Counted from the first letter of the stretch, positions 33,991-46,523 are shown. The stretch is DNA of 64,000 nt from Malaya genurostris (GCF_030247185.1 NC_080572.1:209217435-209281434), one strand, 5' to 3'. Numbers and translations: made by a program. The notes: a model not told the origin generated them from the letters alone.

Positions 33991-35820
33991 TACCATCTAT
34001 CAATTCCATTGAAAATATGTTCAGTGCATTCACTGTACCAGTAAACAGTACTACGGATCTACTCGGTAGCAACTGACAACAACACAGAATAGATGTAAAC
34101 GCACTGCATTTTATCGTTTTCAAAGTACCATCGGTTCCTGCCTCCGTGAGTTATATCGTCAGACCAGATTTTACTTGATGGGCAATAATAATTTTCTAAT
34201 TATTCACTGTGACTCTAGCGACAATTCCCGATGCTAACAATCCAATTTTTGCTACTAACGAAATCAGACTATTCCAATGTAGCTTCCAATGGCTTCGTTG
34301 CCTCGGAACGACCCCCTCGGTAATGGTTGGCAGCTCATAGAATATGCATGTGCATAAGGGCCATTTACGTTATTTATTGCCGGAATACGTTCGGCTCTGG
34401 TGTGACACATTAGCGTCATATATGTCTTCATTACAAGAACATTTGAGATCTCACGCCTGAATTCGGAAAGAAATTCTGCCAGAAATATAGTCTAGTATTT
34501 TCATTCGAACTACGAGCAATTCTGAAAAGAATAAAACCCAATAAGATGTAACAAGGTTAATTTCTTTTCTTGTTACATAACTGATAAAACGGATAAAACT
34601 TTGAAAACTCCACAATTCATCGGAATCCCTGATTATCCTCATACAGCATGATTCATATTATGGAATGCACGAGGAATAAATTCCACCTCTGCTAGTTTCC
34701 CGTTCCAGCAGATTTATGCAAGAGTGGAAAGTAAGCCAATCTGCCAGAGAAAACTCGTTAATCATTCTCCAAATATGTACTGGTGTCGTTTTCTACTCGG
34801 GAAACCCCCATACGTTAAGCGGCACATATTACACTTTACCGGTGTTTGGTTCATGGTTTCTAATTTTCGACCGCATTGCTAATGGCCATAATTTGTTATA
34901 TCTGTTCGAGAACGCTTCGACGCTTCAACACTGGCCGGAAACAGCCTACGTTTGTTATTGGAATGAACGAGACAGAGAAAGCGAGACCTATAGGAAGAGT
35001 ACACGGATGAGACCGAAGCGTTGCAGAGATGGACCAATACGGTGGCGTCGCCGGCCGGGAAATTGAATTACTTCCGCTACGCTATTTTTCACACCCTACT
35101 GAGCTTACGCTTGGTGGCGAATGCGATTGGGGTTAGTGGTCACGGTATGTGTGAATGTGTGCGGCAAGTGGGAAAAACAACACTTAATTCAATGGAAACT
35201 AGGAAGGTTGGGTTACTCAAACGTGTTTCATTTGATCATGATTTCGACGTAGACTAACTACTACCGGTTGGTAAAGAATCTAATTATTGAAACGGCTTCC
35301 CTTAAAATTCTAAAATGCGTGATTTCGGAACGTTTGTAGGGTGCAGAGATTGATTTCATTAACTGTGCTACGTTCATACTAACTCTAGGAATCAAGTTTT
35401 GAACTTACAACGCCCCCTTGTCTCTTCACGTTCAAATGACTTTTGTTGTCATTGTTATTTGAGAAACGCTAATATAGACTCACACAATTAGCTACATGCA
35501 CATTATCTCAGTTGTTGGTAACAAGCCAGTTCGAATGAATATGTATAAACTCAATGATAGAATGAAAGAATAAGTATTAAAATATTGCGAAGTGTTACTT
35601 CACTGCCCGCCAGTGTACCGGAAGCCAGGTTTCACCCGGAATCACTTGGTTTCGAGGCAATAGACAAGATTTCCAAGGTGTTTTCTCTAGGGTAACGTAT
35701 AGCTAGTCACACAAGTGCGGTAGGTAGATAGACGATTACCCAGGTATCAAATTATGTTGCGACAATTTTTTTCCATACCAGTTTGCAATGAAAAATGCTC
35801 ATCGCAAAATTATTTACATG
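33991..35820. other. Intergenic; 34690-35260 less AT-rich
   Basis: Frames of 116 and 78 codons on the plus strand (34716-35257) overlap in different phases and show no recognisable domain. The block looks single-copy within the window, with runs of CpG-containing motifs near 35030-35060. Nothing else recognised. Confidence 0.35.
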
Positions 35821-35825
35821 AACTA

Positions 35826-36728
35826 CAGGGTCCGCCATGTAACTTTTTTTTAAACATGCAATAAAACACAAACGTTTCATCCGATTTCAAAATTTATTTT
35901 TTCATATTAAAGTACAATCCTTCCGGTTAATTGTGGAATATAATTTCATTCCAATGGCTGCCTTGGCTGGCCTTGCAGTACGCCATACGGTCGGTCCAGT
36001 TTTTTAGTACATTTTCGATTGTATGCAGCTTTATTTCAGCTATGGCTGTACGAATGTTGAATTGTCTCTGGCTTGTCTACATAACACTTATCTTTGACAG
36101 CCCCCCAAAGATAATAGTCTAACGGCGTCAAATCACAGCTCCGAGGCGGCCAAACGACATCCGAATTTCGACTGATATTTCGATCTTCTAAGACTGTGCG
36201 CAGAAGATCGATCGTAGCGTTGGCTGTGTGGCACGGAGCGCCGTCTTGTTGGAACCAAATGGTGTCCAAGTCTTCCTCTTCAAGTAACGAGAAGAACCAA
36301 TCATTAATCATGGCGCGGTAGCGCTCGCCATTGACCGTTGCGGCGGCTCCTGCCTTGTTTTCGAAGAAAAATGGCCCAATGATGCCGCCAGACCAAAATC
36401 CGCACCAAAACGTCACTCTCTGAGGATGCATCGGCTTCTCCATGATAACGTGCGGATTTTTCGTCCCCCAGATACGACAATTTTGCTTATTAACATACCC
36501 GCCGATAGGAAAATGTGCCTCAACCGAGAAGATGATTTTTTGGCAAAAATCGGTGTCTTCTTCAAGCTGATCGCAAGCCTAGTTGGCATTCAGCGGAAGG
36601 ATAAACACAACCATTTTCGTTCAGCGGAAGGATAAAACTAAGTTTCTGTCAAATCAGAAGTGACATTAAGGTTACCAATGCCGAAATAACCGTTAGTTCG
36701 AAAAAAAAAAGTTAGATGGCAGACCCTG
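35826..36728 (-). mobile_element. DD41D mariner element, defective, 903 bp
   Basis: Flanked by TA (35824-35825, 36729-36730). Inverted ends of about 26 bp begin CAGGGTCCGCCATG on the left and CAGGGTCTGCCATC on the right. The transposase remnant is on the minus strand with its N-terminal half deleted. A 20-odd-bp segment (CAGCGGAAGGATAAA) is duplicated near 36591 and 36623, in the deleted region. Distinct from the fold-back element at 32132: its terminal sequence is different, though its catalytic spacing is the same. Confidence 0.92.
35927..36580 (-). pseudogene. Mariner DD41D transposase pseudogene
   Basis: The frame from about 36580 reads IIFSVEAHFPIGGYVNKQN, with Val in place of the first catalytic Asp (SDEAHF in relatives). 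It continues WCGFWSGGIIGPFFF, FQQDGAPCHTANATIDLL (second Asp), WPPRSCDLTPLDYYLWG (third Asp, 41 residues later), then KPETIQH. There a frameshift brings in a premature stop near 36036. The shifted frame continues to a normal C-terminus, NWTDRMAYCKASQ...NEIIFHN, with stop at 35927. A TAG lies upstream near 36581. The missing first Asp alone would abolish catalysis. Confidence 0.9.
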
Positions 36729-36730
36729 TA

Positions 36731-37035
36731 GGGTGCCAGAGCACCTGAGCTAGGTCAGTGCAAAAACATTTATCTTTGTAAAAACACACCACAGTCACAG
36801 ACACACACACACACAATGAACATAAAGATCACAAACTTCTGGAAACAGTAATCGACAGCGTAACAAAGGGGATCCAGCCATGAAGTAACATTTCACAGCC
36901 CATCTTTGGCGACGAATATGCACTGGAGACTTTTGAGTGGCGTAAAGAATGTACTCGAAAAGAATATAACATATTACTTTAAAACCGCTTATTGCCTGGG
37001 TAAAAATTATGAAAAAATTTAAGTAAAACTCGTTC
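36731..37035. other. Intergenic with short CA-rich run
   Basis: A CACACACACACA-like run lies at about 36800-36815. No gene recognised. Confidence 0.4.
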
Positions 37036-37820
37036 ACTCATCACTCACATCACTCAAAATCATAAAAAGTGCACGTACTCTAAACTTGAGTTACCACCTA
37101 TCTACTCATTTTTGAGTTAAGGGACGAAATTGTCAAAACTTGAGTAATTTTTACTCAAAATAAGAAAAAAATATTTTGTTCAAAATTTGAGTAAGTTGAA
37201 CTCAAAATTTGAGTTCCTTGCTCTCAAAATGAAGAAACTTTTCTTCGTTATTTTCATATACAAAGTTATTCTTCTTTCTTTTGAATGCGCAAAATAGTGA
37301 TTCAAAACCGTTTCCTTTTGAACGGTTTGGAGTCAAAATTGAATTATTTTGATATCCTTATGTTGGGCTTTCCACTAAGCATAATTGAAACCACAAAACA
37401 TCGATGATTGACGTTGCTTCATGTTTTCAAAACCGGATCTAGAAACGGCAATGGAAAACGACGTATTCTTGCATTTTTATTTCGATAAGAATATTCCGAG
37501 AATGAAAACGCTCTGAACTGCAAGAAGTTTTTTTTTTCACTCAAATATTTAAAAACTCAACACTTACTCTAATGTATTAATAAATGCGAGAAAACTCATG
37601 GCAATGAGTTTACTTTACTAAAATTCATACTCAAATTTTGACATTTTGTTCCAGTTTATAAATTTGAGTAATCGCAACTCAAACCATTAGTTATGATCAA
37701 AGAGCGTGTAGGTTAACCGATCAATTTACTTCTTTACATATTGTTCTTACAGCTGTAACGTATTGCACTCACAAATACACACAGAGAAAAATATCGTAAA
37801 AGTAGCTAAATTTGAGTTTC
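37036..37820. repeat. Cluster of TTTGAGT / ACTCAAA motifs
   Basis: More than fifteen copies of TTTGAGT, CTTGAGT or their complement ACTCAAA occur at irregular spacing in both orientations (for example 37042, 37083, 37108, 37140, 37195-37230, 37541, 37631, 37671, 37812). Adjacent inverted copies such as ACTCAAAATTTGAGT can form hairpins. This is likely one or more MITEs whose ends are built of this motif. The boundaries are not resolved. Confidence 0.65.
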
Positions 37821-38300
37821 GCGCAACGATTTATTTTGTTGAAATAGTGGCAAAAGAAAATTTGACATGGTCATGGTCATTTATGAGTGACCCAAAGTTT
37901 GTGCTTAGGGCACTTAACCGACTTTCTTTACGTTTCGTTTAATGTCGTTGAGAACACTTGTGGAGTGTTTTGCTCGATTCGTGCACTGTGTTTCATTGAT
38001 TTGCACTGCACGAAAAAAATGCACTTTCGGGGCAATTTTCTTTTCCGAGCAGCATGCGTGCAAACCAAACTTTACAAAACCGTTTCATTGATCGGCTGTC
38101 AGGGCAAAACACTGGCACCGAGCGAGTGGAATCAATGAAAAACGACATTAGACTCGTCAGTGCAAAGCAGTTCAAATTCACCCCTACATGACCATACCTA
38201 AATCGGCCAGTATTAGCCGAAAACGACGTTTTAGTTCAGCACGTCAGTGAAAACATCGCACTTCGGTGCCAAATAAAAAAGTGTTTTGCAAATAGCTATA
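37821..38300. other. Intergenic sequence
   Basis: Frames on both strands (83 and 62 codons) without recognisable domain. Nothing else supported. Confidence 0.4.
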
Positions 38301-38640
38301 ACCTTATTTATGCTGAAGTTTGCACTATGCAGTTCAATTTGAACTGCTCTGCTCTGACGAGCCTAAAACGAAACGTAAGGAAAAGTGAAAACGGTTATGC
38401 ACGGATAAAAATCTATTGACGGTACCATGATTTTTTAATCATGAAATCATGATCCCTGTCTTCTTATGAAATTTCACGAGCAAAATGTTTGATATCATGA
38501 AAATGTTCATGGAAAATGTGTTATTGTTCATGATATCAACCATTTTGCTCATGAAATCATGACTTATTATTCATGATGGCAATGGATTTTTATTCATGTG
38601 TGCCTTAAGCACAAACTTCAGTTAACCCCTAAATGATAGC
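38300..38640 (+). repeat. Hammerhead-like repeat copy interrupted by a TCATGA-rich palindrome
   Basis: The copy of the 3205 family begins at about 38310 with CTGAAGTTTGCAC, has the perfect GCAGTTCAATTTGAACTGC palindrome at 38331, then CTGACGAGCC...ACGAAACG. It ends at 38609-38625 with GCACAAACTTCAG, the inverse of the start, so the family may have CTGAAGTTTG(T/C)GC inverted ends. Between about 38420 and 38600 lies a segment with many TCATGA motifs. Its 24-bp arms (38478-38501, 38527-38550; one mismatch) around a 25-nt loop suggest a nested hairpin MITE. Confidence 0.6.
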
Positions 38641-39110
38641 AAATATTGTTGTTTGAAAATACAAAACTCAAAAATTTTGTTTTTCTCAGTGGACTAGTTT
38701 GGGTTAATAAATACTCGTATTTTGATAAAAATAACAAATATTTTATTTGTGCGTACCTGTCAACTCAACTTCAGATAAAGGTAATATTTTTTGTGCTTTG
38801 TATTTATAAACATGAAAGTTGAAATAAATGAAAACATATTAGCTAAAAATGATTAGTATTTCAACTTACGCTTTTGTTTGTTCAAATTATTCTTGTTTTG
38901 TTTTTAAGAGAAAAATGATTTCTTTCAACATAATTTGGAGGATTGTTTTTAATACATTTATATATTTTTTATATAATTCCGATTATTCAAATTACATTTA
39001 TAAAATTCCAATTATTTACATACTACAATCAAAACCGGGTATAATACTTTTTATACTATCCAATGATTCGGTGCCCTTTCAGTCCGGTCAAGATAGAAAT
39101 ATCATGCATT
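38641..39110. other. Intergenic AT-rich sequence
   Basis: No feature recognised. Confidence 0.4.
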
Positions 39111-39116
39111 AGAAAT

Positions 39117-39312
39117 GGTCGAGTTTCGGATGTTTCTACTGGAAACCCAACCCGAATCCGAAAACGACGAGTATTGGTTAGGCTTGGGTAAAGATTTTAA
39201 TTTTTTATCGGATACATCGGGTTCGGGTCTGGAAAAAAATTAATCTCGGGTTTGGGTTGGGTACAGATAGAAGTTTTTTTTTTATTTTCAATCGGGTGCG
39301 GGTCGGGTTCGG
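39117..39312. repeat. CGGGTTCGGGT-type degenerate repeat
   Basis: Multiple GGGTTCGGGT, GGGTTTGGGT and inverse AACCCGAATCCG motifs. They occur in inverse orientation at the left (about 39147) and direct orientation at the right (39220-39320), so the whole could fold back. A related CCGAACCCGACCCG run is at 10631. Not a telomeric repeat. Confidence 0.6.
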
Positions 39313-40850
39313 GTTTTGATATCTATGTTCTGTAATGTTGTGCAGTTTCTAATATTATGAATTATCAAAACTTACGCTAGGATTGACCTAAAGGTAAAGC
39401 CGAATTAATTCAACATAGATATTACCAATGAAATTTACTTAATTTTTGTTGATAGGCATTAGACAATTTTTTTCAACCATAAAATCAGCTGGAACGAATA
39501 TTGTTTTCAATAGAATAGACCGAAATTTAGAATCATATCAAACAGAGATAATTGTTGATGTTCAAGGGTGCAATCGGTTTGAAATAATCATATTTTAGCT
39601 CGAAATTTGCGTAAGTTGAAAATCTGTTTGTGTTTTGCTATTTTGTTATTTTAAATAAGCTGCAATTATCTGCGTGTATCACCAATACATTTACATTTAA
39701 ATGTGCTGGTTTCATCATTTACTCATCTTAAACCAACACATCGATGATAATGCGGTTCGTATTATTTGAAAAACTATGTAGTTACAGCTGGAATAACTTT
39801 TTTCCTCAATTTCTAGTCCTCAATCTCTGGACAGCCGGTTAACGAGAGAGAAATATGGAGCTATTTTAATTTTTTGAATTCATATCTGATTTTTATTTTT
39901 TTTCGAGTGAACCGATTCTTACGAACAACAATCGCTCTAGTTTAGTGAGCCTTGGTTTGTCTTACAGTGACACTTTATGTTCAATAGTTACCCTTTTCCT
40001 AACAGTTCCAAGACTAATTTTAACTAGAATACGCAACACTCAAGTCAAGGGCCCCAAAAACTGGTTCGATTTCATCTTGGGCTCAAAAATATGTGCACTC
40101 AACAAACAGGATAGGATCGGATAGGATAGGTTCATCACACATACAAACTTGCTTCTCTTGGCCCGAACGAATTTTATACCGAATTTACCTAACTTACAGA
40201 GATTTTCTCACCGTTCAGACCGTTCCACTGTGTATTTAGTACTGAAGTTTTTACCTAACACAGACGCAAGTTATAAACGACACCCTTAGGGTATCAAAAT
40301 ACTATTTCCACTTTCAATGAAACTGAGCAGAAACGGAAAGTAACCAAACAAAAACTGACCAACCATGCACATAGAAGTTCTTTAGACCTGCATTAACTTT
40401 CTAACTTCGGTGCAATGCGGCAGTTTTTCTACTACAGTCTCTAGTGGTAACACTTGAAAAGTTACGTATCTTGAGGCAAAACTCACAAACCATGGTGCCA
40501 TATGTTGAGTCCAAGTTTATGGTTGAAAGCATTTCCAGGTTCAAATTGGTTCATACAGTGTGATATGAAAGTTGAAACCGATGAATGGCTGAAACAACAT
40601 AAAATCTTAAACTCACATTCATTCCCAGGGAGAGCAATATTGTAATCACATCCAATATTTATACGACCAATTGCACGTCAAATATGATGAGGATAATTGA
40701 TTGAAACCGTCTGCCTCATCACTCTTCGGCCACAAATGTTTGTTGAATTATTCAGAATCCGAACCTCAAACACTTACCGCAAGACATTACGAAACTCGTT
40801 TGGTATTCCACCTTGACATCAATTGTGTTAAATTTGCATAATTTCTTTAA
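39313..40850. other. Intergenic AT-rich sequence
   Basis: No gene or TE terminus recognised. A GGATAGGATCGGATAGGATA run lies at 40108-40130. Confidence 0.4.
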
Positions 40851-41330
40851 ACAATTGGCGATTGTCTTTCACACCACCTAGCAGAGCATCATGGCAGCAC
40901 CGAGCCACCAACGACTGGGTGATGATTTTTCCTCTGCTCTATCGGGTGCGAGGCAATTCCTCTTTCGTGATTTGAAATTCAAAATTAAGACGAGTATTGA
41001 TAGAATCCCTGTCTCCGGGCAGGCTCACTGCGGTGATTGTCTTTAGAAAATGACGGTGAAACTCGGCGAGTCGGTTGATTAATTACTGTTTTCCCTCAGT
41101 TTGGCATCAACTTTATTCTGGCAATTTGAAATGTAAATTGCCCGCGGATATTCCGGGTAAAGCCGATGAAAGATCTTGTAAGGTATTCCCGTGGAGACCG
41201 CTGTTTGTGTATGATAGTAGATAAATACAAGTTGCTCGTCGTCATCGCTCGAGGATGAATCAGATACAACGAAATGGGTTTAATGAAGCGAAGCAAGATT
41301 GCTTGATAAGCTTCCGCATTATTTATTTTC
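40850..41330. other. Apparently single-copy, less AT-rich block
   Basis: No match elsewhere in the window and a base composition less AT-rich than its flanks. Contains GGTTGATTAATTACTG (about 41073), a homeodomain-type motif. Short frames only. It could be conserved host non-coding DNA; unsupported beyond that. Confidence 0.3.
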
Positions 41331-41814
41331 TCATAAGTAAATCATTTTTCAGCTCTATGACAGACGAGAGAAAAACCTCAAATTGAGAAAATTGTACAAA
41401 GCACAGTTTGGCATACATGAAGATGAATATACCCGTCTAATTTTGTTTCTCCAATGTCCTTATAATGAGACACATTAAATGTAAATTCTGTAAGCAAATA
41501 GCAGTTATTCCCATTGTTTTCAGTCCATTTCTGTAATGTATATATCCTAATTAGTGTATTTTGTAGGTGTCTGTTTTTTACTTTTAGTCCTCAAAATAAA
41601 AAAAATGGATGAACAAATACTGAAATTATTATTTTTCAAAATCTACAGCTAATTGGTATTCAATATGCTCAAGGATACACGGGGTTTAGCAGACACAAAA
41701 CGACACCCACACATCGCAATGCCAGTTTAGTCATCCATACATTAAATCAACAACGATCGAAACCGTTGGCCGTGCTAGAGAAATCAAAAGAATGACATCA
41801 TTATACCATGCTGT
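41331..41814. other. Intergenic sequence
   Basis: No feature recognised. Confidence 0.4.
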
Positions 41815-41965
41815 GATTGGATCGTGAAAACATAGGCCGATTCAAACCAATTTTTTAATGGTATGCTATTGAAATACTGAAATGACGTTGCCATACCTAT
41901 TTAAAGTAAATGTTTCCGAATCGATTGACTGTTAAATTATATCAATCCATTAACAGAACAGCCAA
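41815..41965 (+). repeat. Dispersed repeat S, copy
   Basis: Same family as 15490-15712 and 62085-62345: GATTCAAACCAATTTTTTAA, TATGCTATTGAAATACTGAA, ATGACGTTGCCATAC, AAATGTTTCCGAATCGATTG, ATCAATCCATTAACAGA. It is closer to the 62-kb copy than to the 15-kb one. Confidence 0.8.
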
Positions 41966-42031
41966 AGTTGGTTGGTTTGCCAACAACAAATAATACCTCC
42001 AAATTGGAACAGTTTTGAACCTTGTTAAATC

Positions 42032-42186
<155 letters not shown>

Positions 42187-42504
42187 GACATCACTACACC
42201 ACCGGAACGGTATTACTGCACTACCGGCTGTGAAAATTGCATTTTTTTTTCAAATAAACTTTAATTCACCGGCTTTACATTCTTTTGTTCTTTCGGTCGC
42301 ACTTACCATAAAAAAGCTAAAATTTTTATCAACCACAGCACCGCCTTTAACTAATATCACACACTAGTAGCAGACATCCGTAACCGTTATGTTTTCTTTA
42401 TAGCGGGTAAGAAATAGAACAAAGCACGCATCGTTCGTTTTGTGTTTTCTTCTTCCACCACGTTGCGTGGTGACCGGTGTTGTAAATATTATCATTCTAT
42501 ATGG

Positions 42505-42592
42505 CGAATAAAAAATTTGACACTCATCGCCCTGTAACTGCGGAACCAGTGGTCGGATCCGGATGAAATTTCACAGTAGTTTTAAAGATCAG
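42505..42592 (+). repeat. Modular culicine repeat, left part of a copy split by LOA
   Basis: Contains GACACTCATCGCCCTGTAAC and GGAACCAGTGGTCGGATCCG, GATGAAATTTCACAGTAGTT, the standard module start. The next part of the module (ATTTGTGAAAATCGAGTTAA) resumes at about 45320 on the far side of the LOA element. Confidence 0.8.
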
Positions 42593-42774
42593 GAATCAGG
42601 AATCAGAACAAATTGGCTCAAATGGCACGTTCCCCTTGATATTTGGAGATTTGTGCCTTGCCATCAATTTGTTTTTAGCATCATTTTCCCGATATATAAG
42701 AGGGAAGGATTGAAAGGAAATGGTAAGGGTTGGACTAGGAGGATGGGAAAAAATGACGACACAAAAACACATAA

Positions 42775-43030
42775 AAGCAGAAGTAAATTCTGCACCCCTA
42801 AGGGATGCCGAACAATCTGCTGGGGATCACATCTGGTGGAAGCAGAAGTAAATTCTGAACCTCTAAGAGGTCCCGAACAGTCTGCTATTAATAAAACCTC
42901 CAACCCCCGAGAGGATTTAGAGATCTTACAAAAGCGACACCATTCTGCACTTCCGGAAGAATGCAGAACGATGTATGTACGAGCAGAAGTAAACCCCCTA
43001 CCCCCTAAAGAATGCCAAACAATCTGCTAA
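42775..43030 (-). repeat. Repeated units in the LOA 3' UTR
   Basis: Three copies of a unit of about 45 bp (plus strand AGCAGAAGTAAATTCTG, then CTAAGGGATGCCGAACAATC, TGCT) at about 42776, 42839 and 42981, plus a partial one at about 42950. An open frame of 155 codons runs antisense through the whole 3' UTR (42563-43030) and shows the unit as a repeated peptide pattern. It has no recognisable domain and is treated as incidental. Confidence 0.75.
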
Positions 43031-43094
43031 ACCCTATTTAAGGTGAATACAGAAAGGATTCATTCACTCCATGAAGAACGATGAATCCTTCTGA

Positions 43095-45312
43095 CTATAG
43101 CTCCTTACCACATTGGGTGAGAAACGAGAGAATATCCTTCAATTTTAGCTCCGCATACACAGACTCAACCATGTATGGAGAACCAAAAACCCGGATACGA
43201 AGCTGCGTCAATGCGGGGCAGTTACATATCAGATGATATGAAGTACCGTAATCGCATTCACACAAATCACACGAATAATACTCAGCACGTTGAATAGTAG
43301 CCATGTGATAATTGAGTTTGCAATGTCCAGTCAGAGCTCTGACCAGAATACTGCAATGATGCTTGGAGAAATGCAGTAGACACTTTGACATTTTCAGATT
43401 TAAATCTGGTAGAAATGCTTTTGTCTGAGCGCAAGTTTGCAAGCTGTGCCAGTAGCTGGCATGTTTGGATGCAGCCCAAGAACGAATCTTGTGCTTTATC
43501 CAACTAGTTGAAAGTGGTAAAGCTGGTTCAGGACCAACGAAATCATTCGTTGCACCAGCTCTAGCCAACTCATCAGCCCATTCATTTCCAGTAATACCAG
43601 AATGGCCGGGTACCCATAAGAAGTAAACAGCATTTGAAATGCTGAGGTCCTCGATTTGAGTTCGACATGCGATCACTAGATTAGACCGTGAGTCATTCGA
43701 ACTGAGTGCTTTTAAGGCTGCCTGACTGTCGGAACAAAAATAAATACGTTTACCACAGATCCTCTGCTGAAGTGCCGATTGTACTCCACACAGAATCGCG
43801 TAGATTTCTGCTTGGAACACAGTACAGTATCTACCAAGTGAATGAGACTGCTCCAGCCTCATTTCACGACAGTAGACACCAGCACCAGCACGACCATTCA
43901 ACAGAGAACCGTCCGTATAACAAACTATGTGTTCATCAAGTTGTCGTTCCAGACAACCGGACAACCATTCCTCTCGAAGAGGATAGCTCACATTGAATGT
44001 TTTGAAAGGAAAACTGCATGTGAGAGTTAGGTCACTAGGAGCGAGTAAATACTCATCCCACGTAACCATTTGAGACCACAAGCGAGTGAGGCTGGTAGCA
44101 TAATCTAATGGGTTACTGTTCCAAAGCCCTGTAACCCTAAGACGGTATGCACAAGATAATGCTTCTTGTTTTAGGAACACATGTAGTGGTTTAATGCACA
44201 GTAGCGCCTCTAGAGCAGCAGTAGGAGTTGTCGTGAATGCTCCTGTCATCGCCATTAGGACCATCCTTTGGAGATGATTTAGCTTTGACTGAACTGTCGC
44301 GACTTCTCCTTTTTGCCACCATACAAGACATCCATATGCTAAAATTGGTCTAACAATAGTTGTGTAGATCCAATGAATATATCTGGGTTTGAGTCCCCAT
44401 GATTTTCCAAAAGCTCGTCTGCATTGGCCGAAAGCCATGCAAGCTCCTTTAATCCTGAAGTCAATGTGAGCAGACCAATTCAGTTTTGAGTCAAGAATAA
44501 CCCCGACGTATTTAACTTGATCGACCACAGTGACCTCTGAACCAAAGAACTGCAACGGACGAGCTCCTGTGATTATCCTACGATGAGTGAAAAGCACCAT
44601 TGATGTTTTGCCCGAATTTACAGATAATCCAACCTGACAACACCATTGTTCAACAGATCGCAGGGCTTGCTGCATTAAATCAAAGAGAGTGTTAATGCTT
44701 ATACCGGTCATCAATATATGATAATCGTCGGCAAAACCATAAGTCGGAAATCCAAGGTTATTAAGTTTCCTCAACAAACCATCAGCGACTAGGTTCCATA
44801 AAAGTGGGGATAGTACACCACCTTGAGGACACCCACAGACACTCAGTTTTTTAATCTCTGCTTGCCGAAGCGATGAACAAAGAAGTCGATTACTAAGCAT
44901 TGCGTGTATCCAATTTGTGATACTTGAAGGTATGCCATGACCACGGGCTGCTTCCAGAATTGAATTGAAAGACACGTTATCAAAGGCACCTTCAATATCT
45001 AGGAAAACTCCCAAGCAAGATTGCTTTTGTGAGAAAGCTTTTTCAATATTGTACACAACATCATGTAACAGGGTTGTAGTGGACTTTCCACGCTGGTAAG
45101 CATGTTGCATTCCATGTAGCGGATGCACGCCCAGACTAACATTCCTGATATAGTGATCGACTATGCGTTCCACTGTTTTAAGAAGAAATGAGCTAAGACT
45201 GATAGGCCTGAAACTCTTCGCTTCCTCATAAGTGTCGCGACCGCCTTTGGGAATAAATTTGACAATTATTTCCTGCCAGGCTCTTGGAATATATCCAAGA
45301 GCTTTAATTTAT
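43095..45312 (-). pseudogene. LOA-type reverse transcriptase-RNase H, 5'-truncated but open
   Basis: An uninterrupted frame of about 740 codons. It opens inside the reverse transcriptase: IPRAWQEIIVKFIPK, then KSFRPISLSSFLLKTVERIV. It continues with FLDIEGAFDNV, CGCPQGGVLSPLLWNLVADG and the catalytic YGFADDYHIL. The thumb and connection follow (YGCLVWW). A complete RNase H domain has its four acidic residues in CYTDGSLLNGRAGAGVY, FQAEIYAI, YFCSDSQAAL and GNEWADELA. A C-terminal zinc-finger-like CDLCECDYGTSYHLICNC closes the protein. RNase H plus this RT type fits LOA/R1-group LINEs such as those of Aedes. The N-terminal endonuclease is lost to truncation. No stop or frameshift is present, so the copy is young. 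Confidence 0.93.
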
Positions 45313-46106
<794 letters not shown>

Positions 46107-46107
<1 letters not shown>

Positions 46108-46178
46108 AGGTTACGCAGTTATGTTAGTTTTGCATTTTTAATTCGCTTTCGGTCCAGTATAGTAAAGAATAAGACATT
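46107..46178 (+). repeat. Partial dispersed repeat S
   Basis: AGGTTACGCAGTTATGTTAG, TTTTGCATTTTTAATTCGC and CCAGTATAGTAAAGAATAAG match the end of repeat S as seen at 15490-15560 (minus) and 62265-62345. Confidence 0.6.
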
Positions 46179-46508
46179 TTCAATGCCAAAAAGTCCCTAT
46201 GCAAAATTTGAACTAAAATTTAGCATAGAGTCATATTTTTCGAGTTACTAAACTTTTTGCATTTACCACTCTAGGAAGTAAGAGATGAGCTTTTTATGAC
46301 ACTCTACTTCACGGAGGAGAGTACGTGAAATTTCCAAAATCGGAGGTTTTTTATGCCAGGTGTCTTGCAAATGCATGCAACAGTAAGATATTTTCTCATT
46401 ATTTGAATCAATTTTTTTATTGTCATTGAGATGAGACTGCAATTCGACATGGCAGCTTTCAGTAAAACAGCTGTTTAACTAATTGTACCCAATAGTACTT
46501 AAACATCT
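46179..46508. other. Intergenic sequence
   Basis: No feature recognised. Confidence 0.4.
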
Positions 46509-46523
46509 CTTAGATCATCGCGA

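Larger units (their letters stand above)
42593..45312 (-). mobile_element. LOA-type non-LTR retrotransposon, 5'-truncated
   Basis: Minus-strand element. The 3' UTR is at about 42593-43094 and the coding region at 43095 to about 45312, where it stops inside the reverse transcriptase and the host repeat resumes. The possible 3' terminal repeat is GATTCCTGATTCCTGATC at 42590-42606. It interrupts a modular repeat whose two parts flank it, which fixes both boundaries to within a few bases. No clear target duplication was found. The endonuclease and ORF1 are missing. Confidence 0.88.

Noticed and set aside
34716..35257. Host gene from overlapping frames of 116 and 78 codons
   Set aside because: The frames are in different phases, share no continuous product and show no recognisable domain.
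39117..39312. Interstitial telomeric repeat
   Set aside because: GGGTTCGGGT units are degenerate and occur in both orientations; dipterans lack TTAGGG-type telomeric arrays of this kind.
42563..43030. 155-codon plus-strand frame as a host gene
   Set aside because: It lies antisense in the 3' UTR of the LOA element and its internal repetition follows the UTR units; no domain seen.
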